Below are positions 44,415-53,371 of a DNA stretch of 64,000 bases, piece by piece. Each line of letters begins with the position of its first letter. Position 1 is the stretch's first letter. The stretch comes from Halobaculum sp. XH14 (lineage in GTDB: Archaea > Halobacteriota > Halobacteria > Halobacteriales > Haloferacaceae): NCBI RefSeq assembly GCF_032116555.1, contig NZ_CP134949.1, forward strand, positions 1,550,001 through 1,614,000. Direction: 5' to 3'. Below the pieces are notes generated by a model, which was not told the DNA's origin, ran no database searches, and saw only the letters and a list, made by a program, of their open reading frames with translations. The translations under genes and the position numbers were made by a program.

Positions 44415-45863
44415 CTACTCCTCGGTCGGCTCGGTGGCGGCCGTTTCTGCCGATTCCCCGCCCGCGGTCGCCGCGGTCCCGTCCTCTTCGGTCGCGGTCG
44501 ACACCCGCGTGATCCGTCCATCCACGGTCGGGTCGAGTCCGGCGTCCCGGATGTACTCGGCCAGCGCCTCGTGCTGGATCCCGTGCTCGCCGGCCCGGTG
44601 CCGTTGCCCGATGGCGGGAAACTCGTGGTCCGAGTGGAGGATGTACTCCGGCGTCGCTACCAGATACGTCGCGTCCGGGTCGACGGACTCGCCGTCGACG
44701 CGCGCCTCCCGGAGTTCGCGCTCGGCGTCGTCCCAGACGACGCGCGCGCCGCTGACGTGGCCGTGCCACCAGTCGGGTTCGCCGAAGTCGACGACCGCGG
44801 CCGACATCTGGCGGAACGCGTCGCGGAGTTCCGCGCCGGTGACCTCGGCGGTCACGATCGGTTCCTCGAACGGGATGGTGCTGACCAGATCCGCGAGCGT
44901 CACGTCGCCGGCGAGCTCCTCGCCCAGCCGGATGCCGCCTGAGTTCTGGAGCCCCACGTCGGCATCGGCCGCGTGCCGGTAGGCGTCGGCGACGAGGTTG
45001 CCGATCCGCGACTCGCCGCCGTGAATCGTCGCCTCGGTTCGCCGGATGGGCTCGGCCGCGTGGCCGACGACCTCATCGAGGCCGGCGGACTCCATCCGCC
45101 GGCCGAGCGCGTCCGCGAGGCGGTCGTTCACGGGCCACTCGCCGGGGTCGTGTCGCCTGACCGACGCGCCGTCGTCGGTCACCTCGACTTCGAGCACGGT
45201 CCCGCCGTTGACGCCGGGCCGCGTGCAGAGGACGCCGTCGACGCGGTCGACCCGTTCGGTGTGGACGTGGCCCCCGAGGACGAGATCCACGTCGGCCCGG
45301 CGCGCGAGGTCGTCGTCGCCGCCGCCGAGATGCGACACCGCGACGACGTGGTCGACGCCCGCGGACCGGAGCGCGGTCGCCGCGCGCGCTGCCGCCTCGT
45401 AGGGGTCGGTGAAGGTGAGGTCCGCGGCCATCGGGTTGAGCGAGTCGGTCGCGGGGTCGGTGACGCCCAGGAAGCCGACGTCGACGCCGCCGACCGTCTC
45501 GACGGTCCACGGGACGACGCCCTCGGACGCCGCGAACGGCTCCTCGTCGTCGGGGTCGTCGTACACGTTCGCGCTCACCCAGGTCTGGGGGGAGTCGGCG
45601 ACGATCTCCCGCGTCGCGTCGGGGCCGAAGTCGAAGTCGTGGTTGCCGAACGTCTCGACGGCGGTGTCGACGGCGGCGAAGAAGTCCAGCGCCTGGCGAC
45701 CGCGCGCGACGAGCGCCAGGACGCCCGGCGCGGTGTCGTCGCCGGCGCCGACGACCAGCGCGTCGGGGCCGTCGAGGTCGGCGATGCAGGCGGCCAGCCG
45801 GCCCGCCCGTTCGGGGTCGTCATAGACGTTTTCGACGTCGGAGTAGTGGAGAAGGCGAACCAT
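44415..45863 (-). CDS. 5'-nucleotidase/metallophosphatase
   Basis: A 482-residue bifunctional protein. The N-terminal calcineurin-like metallophosphatase has HYSDVEN, GNHDFD (about 72-77), SHLGGGDDD and GGHVHT motifs, and the C-terminal 5'-nucleotidase domain has GNLVADAYRH and QNSGGIRL. It should release phosphate from nucleotides or related esters. No signal peptide is seen, so it is probably cytoplasmic. Start 45863 (MVRLLHYSDV). The acidic Ala/Thr tail is low complexity. Confidence 0.9.
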   Translation of the reverse strand: MVRLLHYSDVENVYDDPERAGRLAACIADLDGPDALVVGAGDDTAPGVLALVARGRQALDFFAAVDTAVETFGNHDFDFGPDATREIVADSPQTWVSANVYDDPDDEEPFAASEGVVPWTVETVGGVDVGFLGVTDPATDSLNPMAADLTFTDPYEAAARAATALRSAGVDHVVAVSHLGGGDDDLARRADVDLVLGGHVHTERVDRVDGVLCTRPGVNGGTVLEVEVTDDGASVRRHDPGEWPVNDRLADALGRRMESAGLDEVVGHAAEPIRRTEATIHGGESRIGNLVADAYRHAADADVGLQNSGGIRLGEELAGDVTLADLVSTIPFEEPIVTAEVTGAELRDAFRQMSAAVVDFGEPDWWHGHVSGARVVWDDAERELREARVDGESVDPDATYLVATPEYILHSDHEFPAIGQRHRAGEHGIQHEALAEYIRDAGLDPTVDGRITRVSTATEEDGTAATAGGESAETAATEPTEE

Positions 45864-45983
45864 CTGGAGGTGCCCGGTCGTCCCACCGCGCGGACAAAAC
45901 GCCATCGGGACGGGACGGGGTTGCCGGTGTCGGGTCATCGCGGTTCTCGCCGTCGGGTCCCGATGCCGGCGAATCGACCCGAT

Positions 45984-47675
45984 TCAGGGGAACGGGTGGA
46001 ACGCGCGGTCCGGCCGCGGCTCGAACCCCATCGACGCCGCGACCCGCCCGAGCCGGTCACCGAAGAACGGCTCGCCCGTGAACAGCGGCTGTGCCGCCGG
46101 CACGAGCACGCGGACGCCCTCGAAGCCCAGCTTCGCCACGTCACGCGTGGTCAGCCGGGCGGCGTACGCGTCCAGCCCCGCGTCGTCGAGTCGCCCGAGC
46201 ACTGTCTCCAGTTCCGCGGTCCCGGATGCCGGCTCGCCGACGTCGCCCGCGGGAATCGTCGCGGACGGGTCGACGAACGACCGTGCCTCCCCGGGGAACT
46301 CGGCGTACGTGCCGATGGCTCCCTCCTCGTCGGCCGCCTGCTCGGTGCCCATCGCGCGCAGTTCCATCCAGTTCTGGAGCGCCTCCGCGGCCGCGTCGGC
46401 GGCGGCCGCGCCCGCGTCCAGGTCCGCCGCCGACCCCGCCGCGAACCGCGGCCAGTCCCCATCGCGGTGGACGGCGGCTCCGACCACGGGAACGTCGACG
46501 TCCTGGGTGAGCAGCAGCGGCGTGACGTCGAGGTCCTCCGCGCGAGCCCGGGATTCGACCGCCTCGAAGCGCTCGTCGGCGACCTCGAGCCCCAGCGGCT
46601 CGAACGTGGAGTACCAGGCCAGCATCGTCGCGTCCCGCTCGATCACCTCGTAGAGCCCCGACAGCACCGCCTCGACCGTCGAGTTCCCGAGTCCGAGTCC
46701 CGTCGTGATCGGCGGCTTGAACCGGGACTCGGGCGGCGGGAAGTGGACGAACTCGGCCGGGAGCGACACCTGCTCGTCGGCCCGCAGGTCGAGCCCCCGG
46801 ACCCACTCGACGTGTTCGTCCGGGTCCGGCGACGCGGCCGATTCGGGCCGGACGAAGCGGTCCACCGGGACGGCGTCGATGACGCCCTGGGTCGGCGCGG
46901 AGCGGAGCGCGTCCGTCCGATACACGCCGGCGCAGTACCGCTCCAGCGCCTCGCCGATCGCCTTCGCGTACGCGGCGTCCCAGTCGGGGGAGACGCCGGC
47001 GGCGAACTCGGCACACCGCGCGTCGGAGAACGCGGTGGTGTCGGTCGTTCGTGCGATGTAGTACGGCAGCGGGAACGACTCGCGCTCGCCCACGTCCGTG
47101 ACGACGCCGAGGCGGTCGTCCACCGCGCGATCCATGCGGTTCACCGCGTCGTCGAGGTCGACCTCGCGGTGTGTGAGTTCGAGCCCGTCCGGCGCGCTCC
47201 CGCAGTCACAGTCGGGGCTTGGGAGGAAGGAGCGTTCGTGACCGGGGACCTCGAGGACCGTCCCGCCCAGTTGCTCGCCGCCGAACCCCCGGATCGCTCG
47301 CCGCCCGGCCAGTGCTCCCGCGTACCGGACTGCGCTCCTGGTTCCACGCGGCGTCGCGTCCTCGTCGGGGACGTTCGCGCGGACGCGGTCGGAGAGGCAG
47401 TCGAAACAGCCCGATCCCTCGGAGAACGTCGAAACTGTCGCGTTGAGCCCCTCGATCGGTCGTCCCCCCATCCCCCCGACTTCGATCGCGACCCAGTCGT
47501 CGATCAGTTCGTTCGCCCGCCGGAAGCGGGCGTCGCCGGTCGTCCCCGCGACCACGGCGAACTCGAACCCGTCCAGCAGGTCGACGTCCACCTCCATCAC
47601 GTTGGCGTCGATGTCGGAGAAGGCGGCCCGCACCGCCGCCGCGGCGGGGTCGGGCCCGACGATTGCGATGTCCAT
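45984..47675 (-). CDS. YcaO cyclodehydratase with fused E1-like N-terminal domain
   Basis: A 563-residue protein. The N-terminal Rossmann-like part (MDIAIVGPDPAAAA) carries a zinc tetrad Cys90, Cys93, Cys156, Cys158, as in E1-like (C-protein) partners of TOMM cyclodehydratases. The C-terminal YcaO domain has the ATP-site residues ALERYCAG, EVIERDA and AAAEALQNW. YcaO enzymes use ATP to activate peptide backbone amides, making azolines or thioamides. No precursor peptide, dehydrogenase or transporter is near. The neighbour TbsP is on the same strand. Start 47675. Confidence 0.85.
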   Translation of the reverse strand: MDIAIVGPDPAAAAVRAAFSDIDANVMEVDVDLLDGFEFAVVAGTTGDARFRRANELIDDWVAIEVGGMGGRPIEGLNATVSTFSEGSGCFDCLSDRVRANVPDEDATPRGTRSAVRYAGALAGRRAIRGFGGEQLGGTVLEVPGHERSFLPSPDCDCGSAPDGLELTHREVDLDDAVNRMDRAVDDRLGVVTDVGERESFPLPYYIARTTDTTAFSDARCAEFAAGVSPDWDAAYAKAIGEALERYCAGVYRTDALRSAPTQGVIDAVPVDRFVRPESAASPDPDEHVEWVRGLDLRADEQVSLPAEFVHFPPPESRFKPPITTGLGLGNSTVEAVLSGLYEVIERDATMLAWYSTFEPLGLEVADERFEAVESRARAEDLDVTPLLLTQDVDVPVVGAAVHRDGDWPRFAAGSAADLDAGAAAADAAAEALQNWMELRAMGTEQAADEEGAIGTYAEFPGEARSFVDPSATIPAGDVGEPASGTAELETVLGRLDDAGLDAYAARLTTRDVAKLGFEGVRVLVPAAQPLFTGEPFFGDRLGRVAASMGFEPRPDRAFHPFP

Positions 47676-47777
47676 GCGCGCCCCGTCGGGCGAAGTGGTC
47701 AAAAAGGTGGGCGTCCGTCAGGTGGCGGCTCCCGGCGTGCGGTCCGGGTGGGCGGTCGGTCGGCGGTCGGTCCGTGG

Positions 47778-48596
47778 TCAGTTCAGCATGCTGTGGGCGA
47801 CGCCGGCCAGGCTGGCCGCGTCGGCACCGCGGAGCTTCTCGTCGCCGAGCTTCAGGCGGAGGCGCGGGCGGCCGACGTCGATGGGGACCTTCTCGGTGTC
47901 GATGAGGCCCATGTCCTCGAGGCGCGTCTTCGTCCGGGAGAACGTCGCCTTCGAGGCGATGCCCACGTCCTCGCCCCACTTGCTGATGTCGTACAGCAGC
48001 ACGTCGTTTTTCGCCGCGACGAGCAGGCTGATGGTGACCTCGTCGAGCCCGTCGCCGTCGCCCCGGGCGGTTTCGAGCGACGAGAGGACCGCGTCGAAGT
48101 CGGCCTGCACGTCCTCGCCGATGTCCTCGGCGAGCGTCGAGCGGACGTGGTCGAGCGGCGGTGTCCGGAGGTTGAACGGCTCCGCCTCGGCCCACTGGTC
48201 GTGGAACGTCTCGTAGGCGTCCGCGATGAACGAGTCGTCGTCGGCCGAGAGCGCGGCGACGTGTTCGCCCGCGCGGACCAGCGCGTACAGCGAGTCCTCG
48301 CCGACCAGCAGCGTGTTGTCGGCGCCGTCCTCGAGGTTTCGGAGCGTCATGTCGCCGGCCTCGACCAGGTCGGCGGCCGCGGAGGCGACGATGAAGTCGT
48401 CCATCACGTCCTTCAGCAGCCGCTCGTCTGCCACGACGTCGAGCGCCGGCAGCTCACCGTCGTACTCCGAGCCGAGCTCCACGAGCGACGTGATCACTTC
48501 GGCCGACGGGTCGACGACCACCAGGTCGCCGTCGGTTCGTTCCAGCACCGCCCTGAGGATATCATCGGTCCCGTCTTCGAGTAAATTCGAGTCCAT
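47778..48596 (-). CDS. tbsP: Transcriptional regulator TbsP
   Basis: A 272-residue haloarchaeal DNA-binding protein. The N-terminal half is a TrmB-like sensor domain (MDSNLLEDGTDDIL, VVVDPSAEVITSL); the C-terminal winged helix is around 200-250 (WGEDVGIASKATFSRTKTRLEDMGLID). In Haloferax TbsP was found as a suppressor of trmB deletion and helps regulate the glycolytic/gluconeogenic gene gapII. It is monocistronic with an AT-rich promoter region upstream; its stop lies 102 bp from the YcaO start. Confidence 0.9.
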   Translation of the reverse strand: MDSNLLEDGTDDILRAVLERTDGDLVVVDPSAEVITSLVELGSEYDGELPALDVVADERLLKDVMDDFIVASAAADLVEAGDMTLRNLEDGADNTLLVGEDSLYALVRAGEHVAALSADDDSFIADAYETFHDQWAEAEPFNLRTPPLDHVRSTLAEDIGEDVQADFDAVLSSLETARGDGDGLDEVTISLLVAAKNDVLLYDISKWGEDVGIASKATFSRTKTRLEDMGLIDTEKVPIDVGRPRLRLKLGDEKLRGADAASLAGVAHSMLN

Positions 48597-48741
48597 GCGT
48601 ATACCTACAGAAGGATACGAGAGATATTTAATACTAACGGGGTTTCCCGGGAATCAAGCGCTCTCTCGACTGTTTCTAGGTAAATTCGCCATGATTTCAT
48701 TTGGCACAAATTACTTGGTCGAGTCCGTGGTATCGGGTGGC

Positions 48742-48927
48742 ATGGGTGGAACTGATTCGGATCGGAGCGCGCTCGGGAGCCGTGCGGTCGGCATCGTCGT
48801 CTCACATCCCCGGCTCGTGACGGCGCTGCTGGTGAGCCTCCTGCTGCTCGCCTCGGCCGACACGGCAGCCGCGTGGGACTCGTTCGTGACGACCCACGGC
48901 GAGGGGATCACGAACACCGGCCCCTAG
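48742..48927 (+). CDS. Tiny single-pass membrane peptide (DUF7503-like)
   Basis: A 61-residue protein (MGGTDSDRSALGS ...). SHPRLVTALLVSLLLLAS (about 25-42) is one transmembrane or signal segment; ADTAAAW may be a cleavage-like site, and the tail GEGITNTGP follows. HPR-x-hydrophobic-AAA-GP is the pattern of small haloarchaeal DUF7503 proteins of unknown function. It converges on the CHAT gene: the two stop codons share CTAG at 48924-48927. A possible upstream ATG (48691) would add 17 residues. Confidence 0.65.
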   Translation: MGGTDSDRSALGSRAVGIVVSHPRLVTALLVSLLLLASADTAAAWDSFVTTHGEGITNTGP

Positions 48928-50999
48928 TCGAGCAGCCGCTCCTCGATCTCTTCGCGCCAGCGGAGGTCACCGTCGTGGACGATCGGGTTCTCGGAGTAGG
49001 AGAGGAACTCTCGCAGCTCCGCGGCCGTGACCTCGTACTCCTCGGTCGTCCGCAGGAGGCTGCAGCCCTCGTCGTCCCGCAGGTGACAGTGGTGTGTCGC
49101 GCCCGGAAGCCTCGGCCCGTCGACGCAGTAGGTCACGGTGAACTCCTCGTCGCCGGGCTCGCCCGCGATCTCGGTATCCGGCGGCACCAGCGTGTCGGTC
49201 TGGGTGAGGACGTGGGTGCCGTCGCCGACGACCGCGTAGTCCTTCCCGGTCATGATGCGTCGCCGTGCGGCATCGAGCGCGCGCTCGATGGAGTAGCCGA
49301 GCGTCATCAGCCGCGCGAACGTCGTGCCGACCGTCGCGGCCTGTCCGTCGAGCACCTCGTCGAACGTGACCCCGCCCGCGACGCTCCCCTTCCGGACGAG
49401 CTGCTCGCCTTCCTCGTAGGAGCCGCACGCGTTGAGAAAGAACGTCTGGGCGTTCGACTCGGCCAGCGACTCGGCCGAGAAGTGGCCGTCCGCACAGCGG
49501 AGCCCGTCGGTCTCGCAGTGGCCGATGTAGTGGACGAGGTCGTGACGCTCCTCGAAGGTCCGGGCCAGTTCGGCGACGGTCAGGTGCTCGCGCACCTCGA
49601 TGTCAATGTTCAACTCGGTTGCCCGCTCCTCGTAGTGGTCGGCCGCGTCGTCGTACTCCTCGCGCATCGCGCTGTCGTTCAGGACGGCGACGATGGAGAT
49701 CGGCTCGCCGGCCGCGTCGAGGAACGCCGCGCGGTTCCCGTACGCCTCCGGGAGCGTCTTGAACACGTCGATGGGGACGCCGTCGGCCAGCCAGCCGTGG
49801 GTCCGACCGGGACCGAGGTTCGGGCCGACGAGGTCGACCGCGGCGACGTCGCCGGCAGCTCCCCGGTAGAACGACGAGAGCGACCTGTCGAGCCACTCGT
49901 TCTCGGCGAGTTCCTCGGCGTCCGGCAGGAACACGAACGGGAGGTCCCGGAGCAGGTGGGACAGCGTTGGAACGTGCTCGAACCGCGGTTCGACGTACAT
50001 CGAGAGGTGCCACTCGGGCAGGCGTCCCGAGACCTCCTCGAACGGGGCCGACAGGAACCGGTCGACACGCGCCGGGAGCGGCAGTTCGTACGTCGCCTCG
50101 GCGTCGATGCCGAGCGCGTCGAGGTGGGTTTCCTCGTCGAGTTCGCGGCCGTGCGGGCCCGCCGACCGGACGAGACAGTCACAGAAGAACACTCGTCTGA
50201 GGAGGTCGGCGGCCGCCGTCTGGAACAGCGGGAGCCGCGGGAACTCGTGGCGTCGCTCCGGCGTGAGAAGCGCCGGGGTGGCCCCGTCCGCGACGGTCAC
50301 GTCGGCACCGAGATACGAGGCGAGCGGGGCGGCGGTGACGAGCGACGACAGCTCCGCGGGGAGCCGGAGTTCCAGGTCGCTCGACTCCCGGCGGTCCCGG
50401 ACGCTCCGCGGGATCGACACCGCCTCGCCGAACGCGACGTCCGGCCCTCGCCCCCGCATCGACGGAAACGTGCGATCCGGGGTCGTGGTCCGGTAGCCCG
50501 TCGGGAGCACCGAAAGCGCCGTCGCGACGCCGGAGACGGTCCGCGGGACCGTGACGGTCTCCGCGTCCGTGGCGACGCTGCTGTGAAAGCCGAGCGTGAC
50601 CGGGGTCTCGCGCTCGAACGTCACGACGAGGTGTTTGTAGTCGACCCGCGACAGCGTGGCGGGTCCGTCGAACCTGAGTTCCGCCCGGATCGCGCCGCCG
50701 ATCCGGAGCACGTGACGGCCGTCGGGGACCTCCACCGACCCCGACCGGCTCGTGACAGCGAGGCCGTCGCCGTCGCCGAGCGATCGGACCGTCGCGGAGT
50801 AGGGCGGGAACGTGAGCGAGCGCGTCCGACCGGAGACGACCGTCGACGGGATGCGGGACTCCTCGACGCCGAGCGCCTCCAGCGCGGCCCCGAGCGCGGG
50901 CCCGTCCGCGTCCGGGGTCCAGCCCTCCGTCCCGACCGACAGCGTCGTCTTGGCCGCGTCGGTCGCGCGGAGCCCCCCGTCGGTCGTCTCGACCTGCAT
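48924..50999 (-). CDS. CHAT-domain (caspase-like) protein
   Basis: A 691-residue protein. The C-terminal half is a CHAT domain of the caspase fold: the catalytic His is His494 in VHYIGHCE and the Cys is Cys525 in FFLNACGS. The N-terminal half (1-430) is a large beta-rich domain found in other haloarchaeal CHAT proteins, without TPR repeats. A short tail (about 600-691) follows. CHAT proteases act in regulated proteolysis and, in several bacteria, in defence. Here the gene stands alone on its strand, convergent with a tiny membrane-peptide gene, which could be a substrate or partner. Start 50999. Confidence 0.85.
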   Translation of the reverse strand: MQVETTDGGLRATDAAKTTLSVGTEGWTPDADGPALGAALEALGVEESRIPSTVVSGRTRSLTFPPYSATVRSLGDGDGLAVTSRSGSVEVPDGRHVLRIGGAIRAELRFDGPATLSRVDYKHLVVTFERETPVTLGFHSSVATDAETVTVPRTVSGVATALSVLPTGYRTTTPDRTFPSMRGRGPDVAFGEAVSIPRSVRDRRESSDLELRLPAELSSLVTAAPLASYLGADVTVADGATPALLTPERRHEFPRLPLFQTAAADLLRRVFFCDCLVRSAGPHGRELDEETHLDALGIDAEATYELPLPARVDRFLSAPFEEVSGRLPEWHLSMYVEPRFEHVPTLSHLLRDLPFVFLPDAEELAENEWLDRSLSSFYRGAAGDVAAVDLVGPNLGPGRTHGWLADGVPIDVFKTLPEAYGNRAAFLDAAGEPISIVAVLNDSAMREEYDDAADHYEERATELNIDIEVREHLTVAELARTFEERHDLVHYIGHCETDGLRCADGHFSAESLAESNAQTFFLNACGSYEEGEQLVRKGSVAGGVTFDEVLDGQAATVGTTFARLMTLGYSIERALDAARRRIMTGKDYAVVGDGTHVLTQTDTLVPPDTEIAGEPGDEEFTVTYCVDGPRLPGATHHCHLRDDEGCSLLRTTEEYEVTAAELREFLSYSENPIVHDGDLRWREEIEERLLD

Positions 51000-51099
51000 C
51001 GACAGAGTCAGTGGCGGGCTGACCTGTTAAAGTGATGTCGTCGTCGCCGTATCGTCCGGGAGGGGCGGGGTTTTTGATGCTCTGCGCCGGACTCCGAAC

Positions 51100-52347
51100 A
51101 TGGAGTACCCCGAGGTCCGCGCGGTCGACCCGGAAGTCGCAGACGCCCTCGTCGGCGAGGTGGACCGACAGCGGGAGACGCTGTCGATGATCGCCTCCGA
51201 GAACCACGTGTCGAAGGCCGTCCTCGAGGCGCAGGGGAGCGCGCTGACCAACAAGTACGCCGAGGGCTATCCCGGGTCGCGCTACTACGCGGGCTGTGAG
51301 TACGCCGACGAGGTGGAGGAGCTCGCGGTCGAGCGGGCGAAGGAACTGTGGGGCGCGGAACACGTCAACGTCCAGCCCCACTCCGGGACGCAGGCGAACA
51401 TGGCCGTCTACCTGGCGATGCTCGAGGCGGGCGACCGCATCCTCTCGCTGGAACTCGACCACGGCGGTCACCTCAGCCACGGCCACCCGGCGAACTTCAC
51501 CGGACAGCTGTACGAGGTCGAACAGTACCAGGTGGACGCAGAGACGGGCTACGTCGACTACGAGGCGCTCGCGGAGCAGGCTGAGTCGTTCGACCCCGAC
51601 GTCATCGTCTCGGGCTACTCGGCGTACCCCCGCGAGGTCGAGTGGGAGCGCGTCCAGGACGTCGCCGAATCGGTCGACGCGTACCACCTCGCGGACATCG
51701 CCCACATCACCGGTCTCGTCGCCGCCGGCGTCCACGACTCGCCGGTCGGCGTCGCGGACTTCGTCACGGGGTCGACCCACAAGACCATCCGCGCGGGCCG
51801 CGGCGGCATCGTGATGACGAGCGAGGAGCACGCCGACGCCGTCGACTCGGCGGTGTTCCCCGGCGGGCAGGGTGGCCCGCTGATGCACAACATCGCCGGC
51901 AAGGCGGTCGGGTTCAAGGAAGCGCTCCGGCCCGAGTTCGAGGAGTACGCCGAGCAGGTCGTCGCCAACGCCGGGGCGCTCGCGGACTCGTTCGCCGACA
52001 ACGGCTTCGAAGTCGTCTCGGGCGGCACCGACACCCACCTCGTGCTCGTCGACCTGCGCGAGTCCCACCCGGACGTCTCCGGCGGCGACGCGGAGGACGC
52101 GCTCGCCGACGCGAACGTCGTCCTCAACGCCAACACGGTGCCGGGCGAGACTCGCTCACCGTTCGACCCGTCCGGCATCCGCGCGGGCACCCCGGGGCTC
52201 ACGACCCGCGGGTTCGACGAGGACGACCTCCGGACGGTCGGGGACCTCATCCACCGGGTCGTGGACGCGGACGGCGACGAGGCGGTCCTCGCGGACGTGC
52301 GGGACCGCGTCGCCGACCTCACGGACGCGCACCCGCTGTACGAGTAA
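51100..52347 (+). CDS. glyA: Serine hydroxymethyltransferase
   Basis: A 415-residue PLP enzyme interconverting serine and glycine with a folate one-carbon carrier. ASENHVSKAVLEAQG, NKYAEGYPGSRYYAGCEY and VTGSTHKTIRAGRGG, with the PLP lysine in THKT (about residue 228), are all present. Start 51100 (MEYPEVRAVD). FolD follows on the same strand 108 bp later. Confidence 0.97.
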   Translation: MEYPEVRAVDPEVADALVGEVDRQRETLSMIASENHVSKAVLEAQGSALTNKYAEGYPGSRYYAGCEYADEVEELAVERAKELWGAEHVNVQPHSGTQANMAVYLAMLEAGDRILSLELDHGGHLSHGHPANFTGQLYEVEQYQVDAETGYVDYEALAEQAESFDPDVIVSGYSAYPREVEWERVQDVAESVDAYHLADIAHITGLVAAGVHDSPVGVADFVTGSTHKTIRAGRGGIVMTSEEHADAVDSAVFPGGQGGPLMHNIAGKAVGFKEALRPEFEEYAEQVVANAGALADSFADNGFEVVSGGTDTHLVLVDLRESHPDVSGGDAEDALADANVVLNANTVPGETRSPFDPSGIRAGTPGLTTRGFDEDDLRTVGDLIHRVVDADGDEAVLADVRDRVADLTDAHPLYE

Positions 52348-52455
52348 GGGAGCCCACGCCGACTAACACCACGTTCTTGCATACTCCCGTCAAATTCTAG
52401 CGGTCGGTATGCACTATCCAGAGGATACTTACGGCTCGCTGCCGCCCGTCTACAC

Positions 52456-53343
52456 ATGACCGACGTCATCGACGGCAACGCCGTCGCCGCCGAGATCCGC
52501 GAGGGCGTTGCCGGCTGCGTCGACGTGCTCGCGGGCGAGGGGGTTTACCCCGGCCTCGCCACGGTGCTGATGAGCGACGACCCGGCGAGCGAGACGTACG
52601 TCTCCATGAAGCAGCGCGACTGCGAGGAGGTCGGCATCGACGGGATCCACGTCGAGGTCGACTCCGACGCACCGGCCTCGGAGCTGTACGGGACCATCGA
52701 CGGCCTGAACGACGACGACGCCGTCAGCGGCGTCCTCGTCCAGTTACCCCTCCCGGACCACGTCGACGAGCGGGAGGTCGTCCGCCGCATCGACCCCGCG
52801 AAGGACGTGGACGCCTTCCACCCCGAGAACGTCGGGCGGCTCGTCGCGGGCGACTCGCGCTTCAAGCCCTGCACCCCCCACGGCATCCAGCGTCTGCTCG
52901 CCGCGGCGGCCGTCGACCCCGAGGGCAAGGAGGCGGTCGTGGTGGGTCGGTCGGACATCGTCGGCAAACCGATCGCCAACCTGTTGTTCGGCCGCGGGGA
53001 GGGCGGCAACGCGACCACGACCGTCTGTCACTCCCGGACCGCCGACCTCGCGGAACACACCCGGCGCGCGGACGTCGTCGTCGCCGCCGCGGGCGTCCCT
53101 GAGTTCATCACCGGGGACATGCTCACGGCGGGGACGGTGGTCGTCGACGTGGGGATCAATCGGGTCGAACGCGACGGCGAGTCGACGCTCGTCGGCGACG
53201 TCGAGTACGACTCGGCCGCCGAGAAGGCGAGCGCCATCACCCCGGTCCCGGGCGGCGTCGGCCCGATGACCCGCGCGATGTTGCTGTACAACACCGTGAA
53301 GGCCGCGGGGCTGGAGGCCGGCGTGGACGTCCCGCTGCCCTGA
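52456..53343 (+). CDS. folD: Bifunctional methylene-THF dehydrogenase/cyclohydrolase
   Basis: A 295-residue enzyme oxidising methylene-tetrahydrofolate to formyl-THF. Substrate site VLVQLPLPDHVDE and cofactor region VVVGRSDIVGKPIANLL, then TPVPGGVGPMTRAML, match FolD. It uses the one-carbon units made by GlyA and forms a functional pair with the preceding gene. Confidence 0.96.
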   Translation: MTDVIDGNAVAAEIREGVAGCVDVLAGEGVYPGLATVLMSDDPASETYVSMKQRDCEEVGIDGIHVEVDSDAPASELYGTIDGLNDDDAVSGVLVQLPLPDHVDEREVVRRIDPAKDVDAFHPENVGRLVAGDSRFKPCTPHGIQRLLAAAAVDPEGKEAVVVGRSDIVGKPIANLLFGRGEGGNATTTVCHSRTADLAEHTRRADVVVAAAGVPEFITGDMLTAGTVVVDVGINRVERDGESTLVGDVEYDSAAEKASAITPVPGGVGPMTRAMLLYNTVKAAGLEAGVDVPLP

Positions 53344-53371
53344 CGCCGTTCCGGAGCCGTCGTCCTCCCGA

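Noticed and set aside
44973..48584. A 1203-codon open frame on the plus strand
   Set aside because: It is antisense to the nucleotidase, YcaO and TbsP genes, which have clear domains; composition is Arg-rich and repetitive.
48873..51035. A 720-codon open frame opposite the CHAT gene
   Set aside because: It lies antisense to the CHAT gene, has no recognisable domain and shows the shadow composition.
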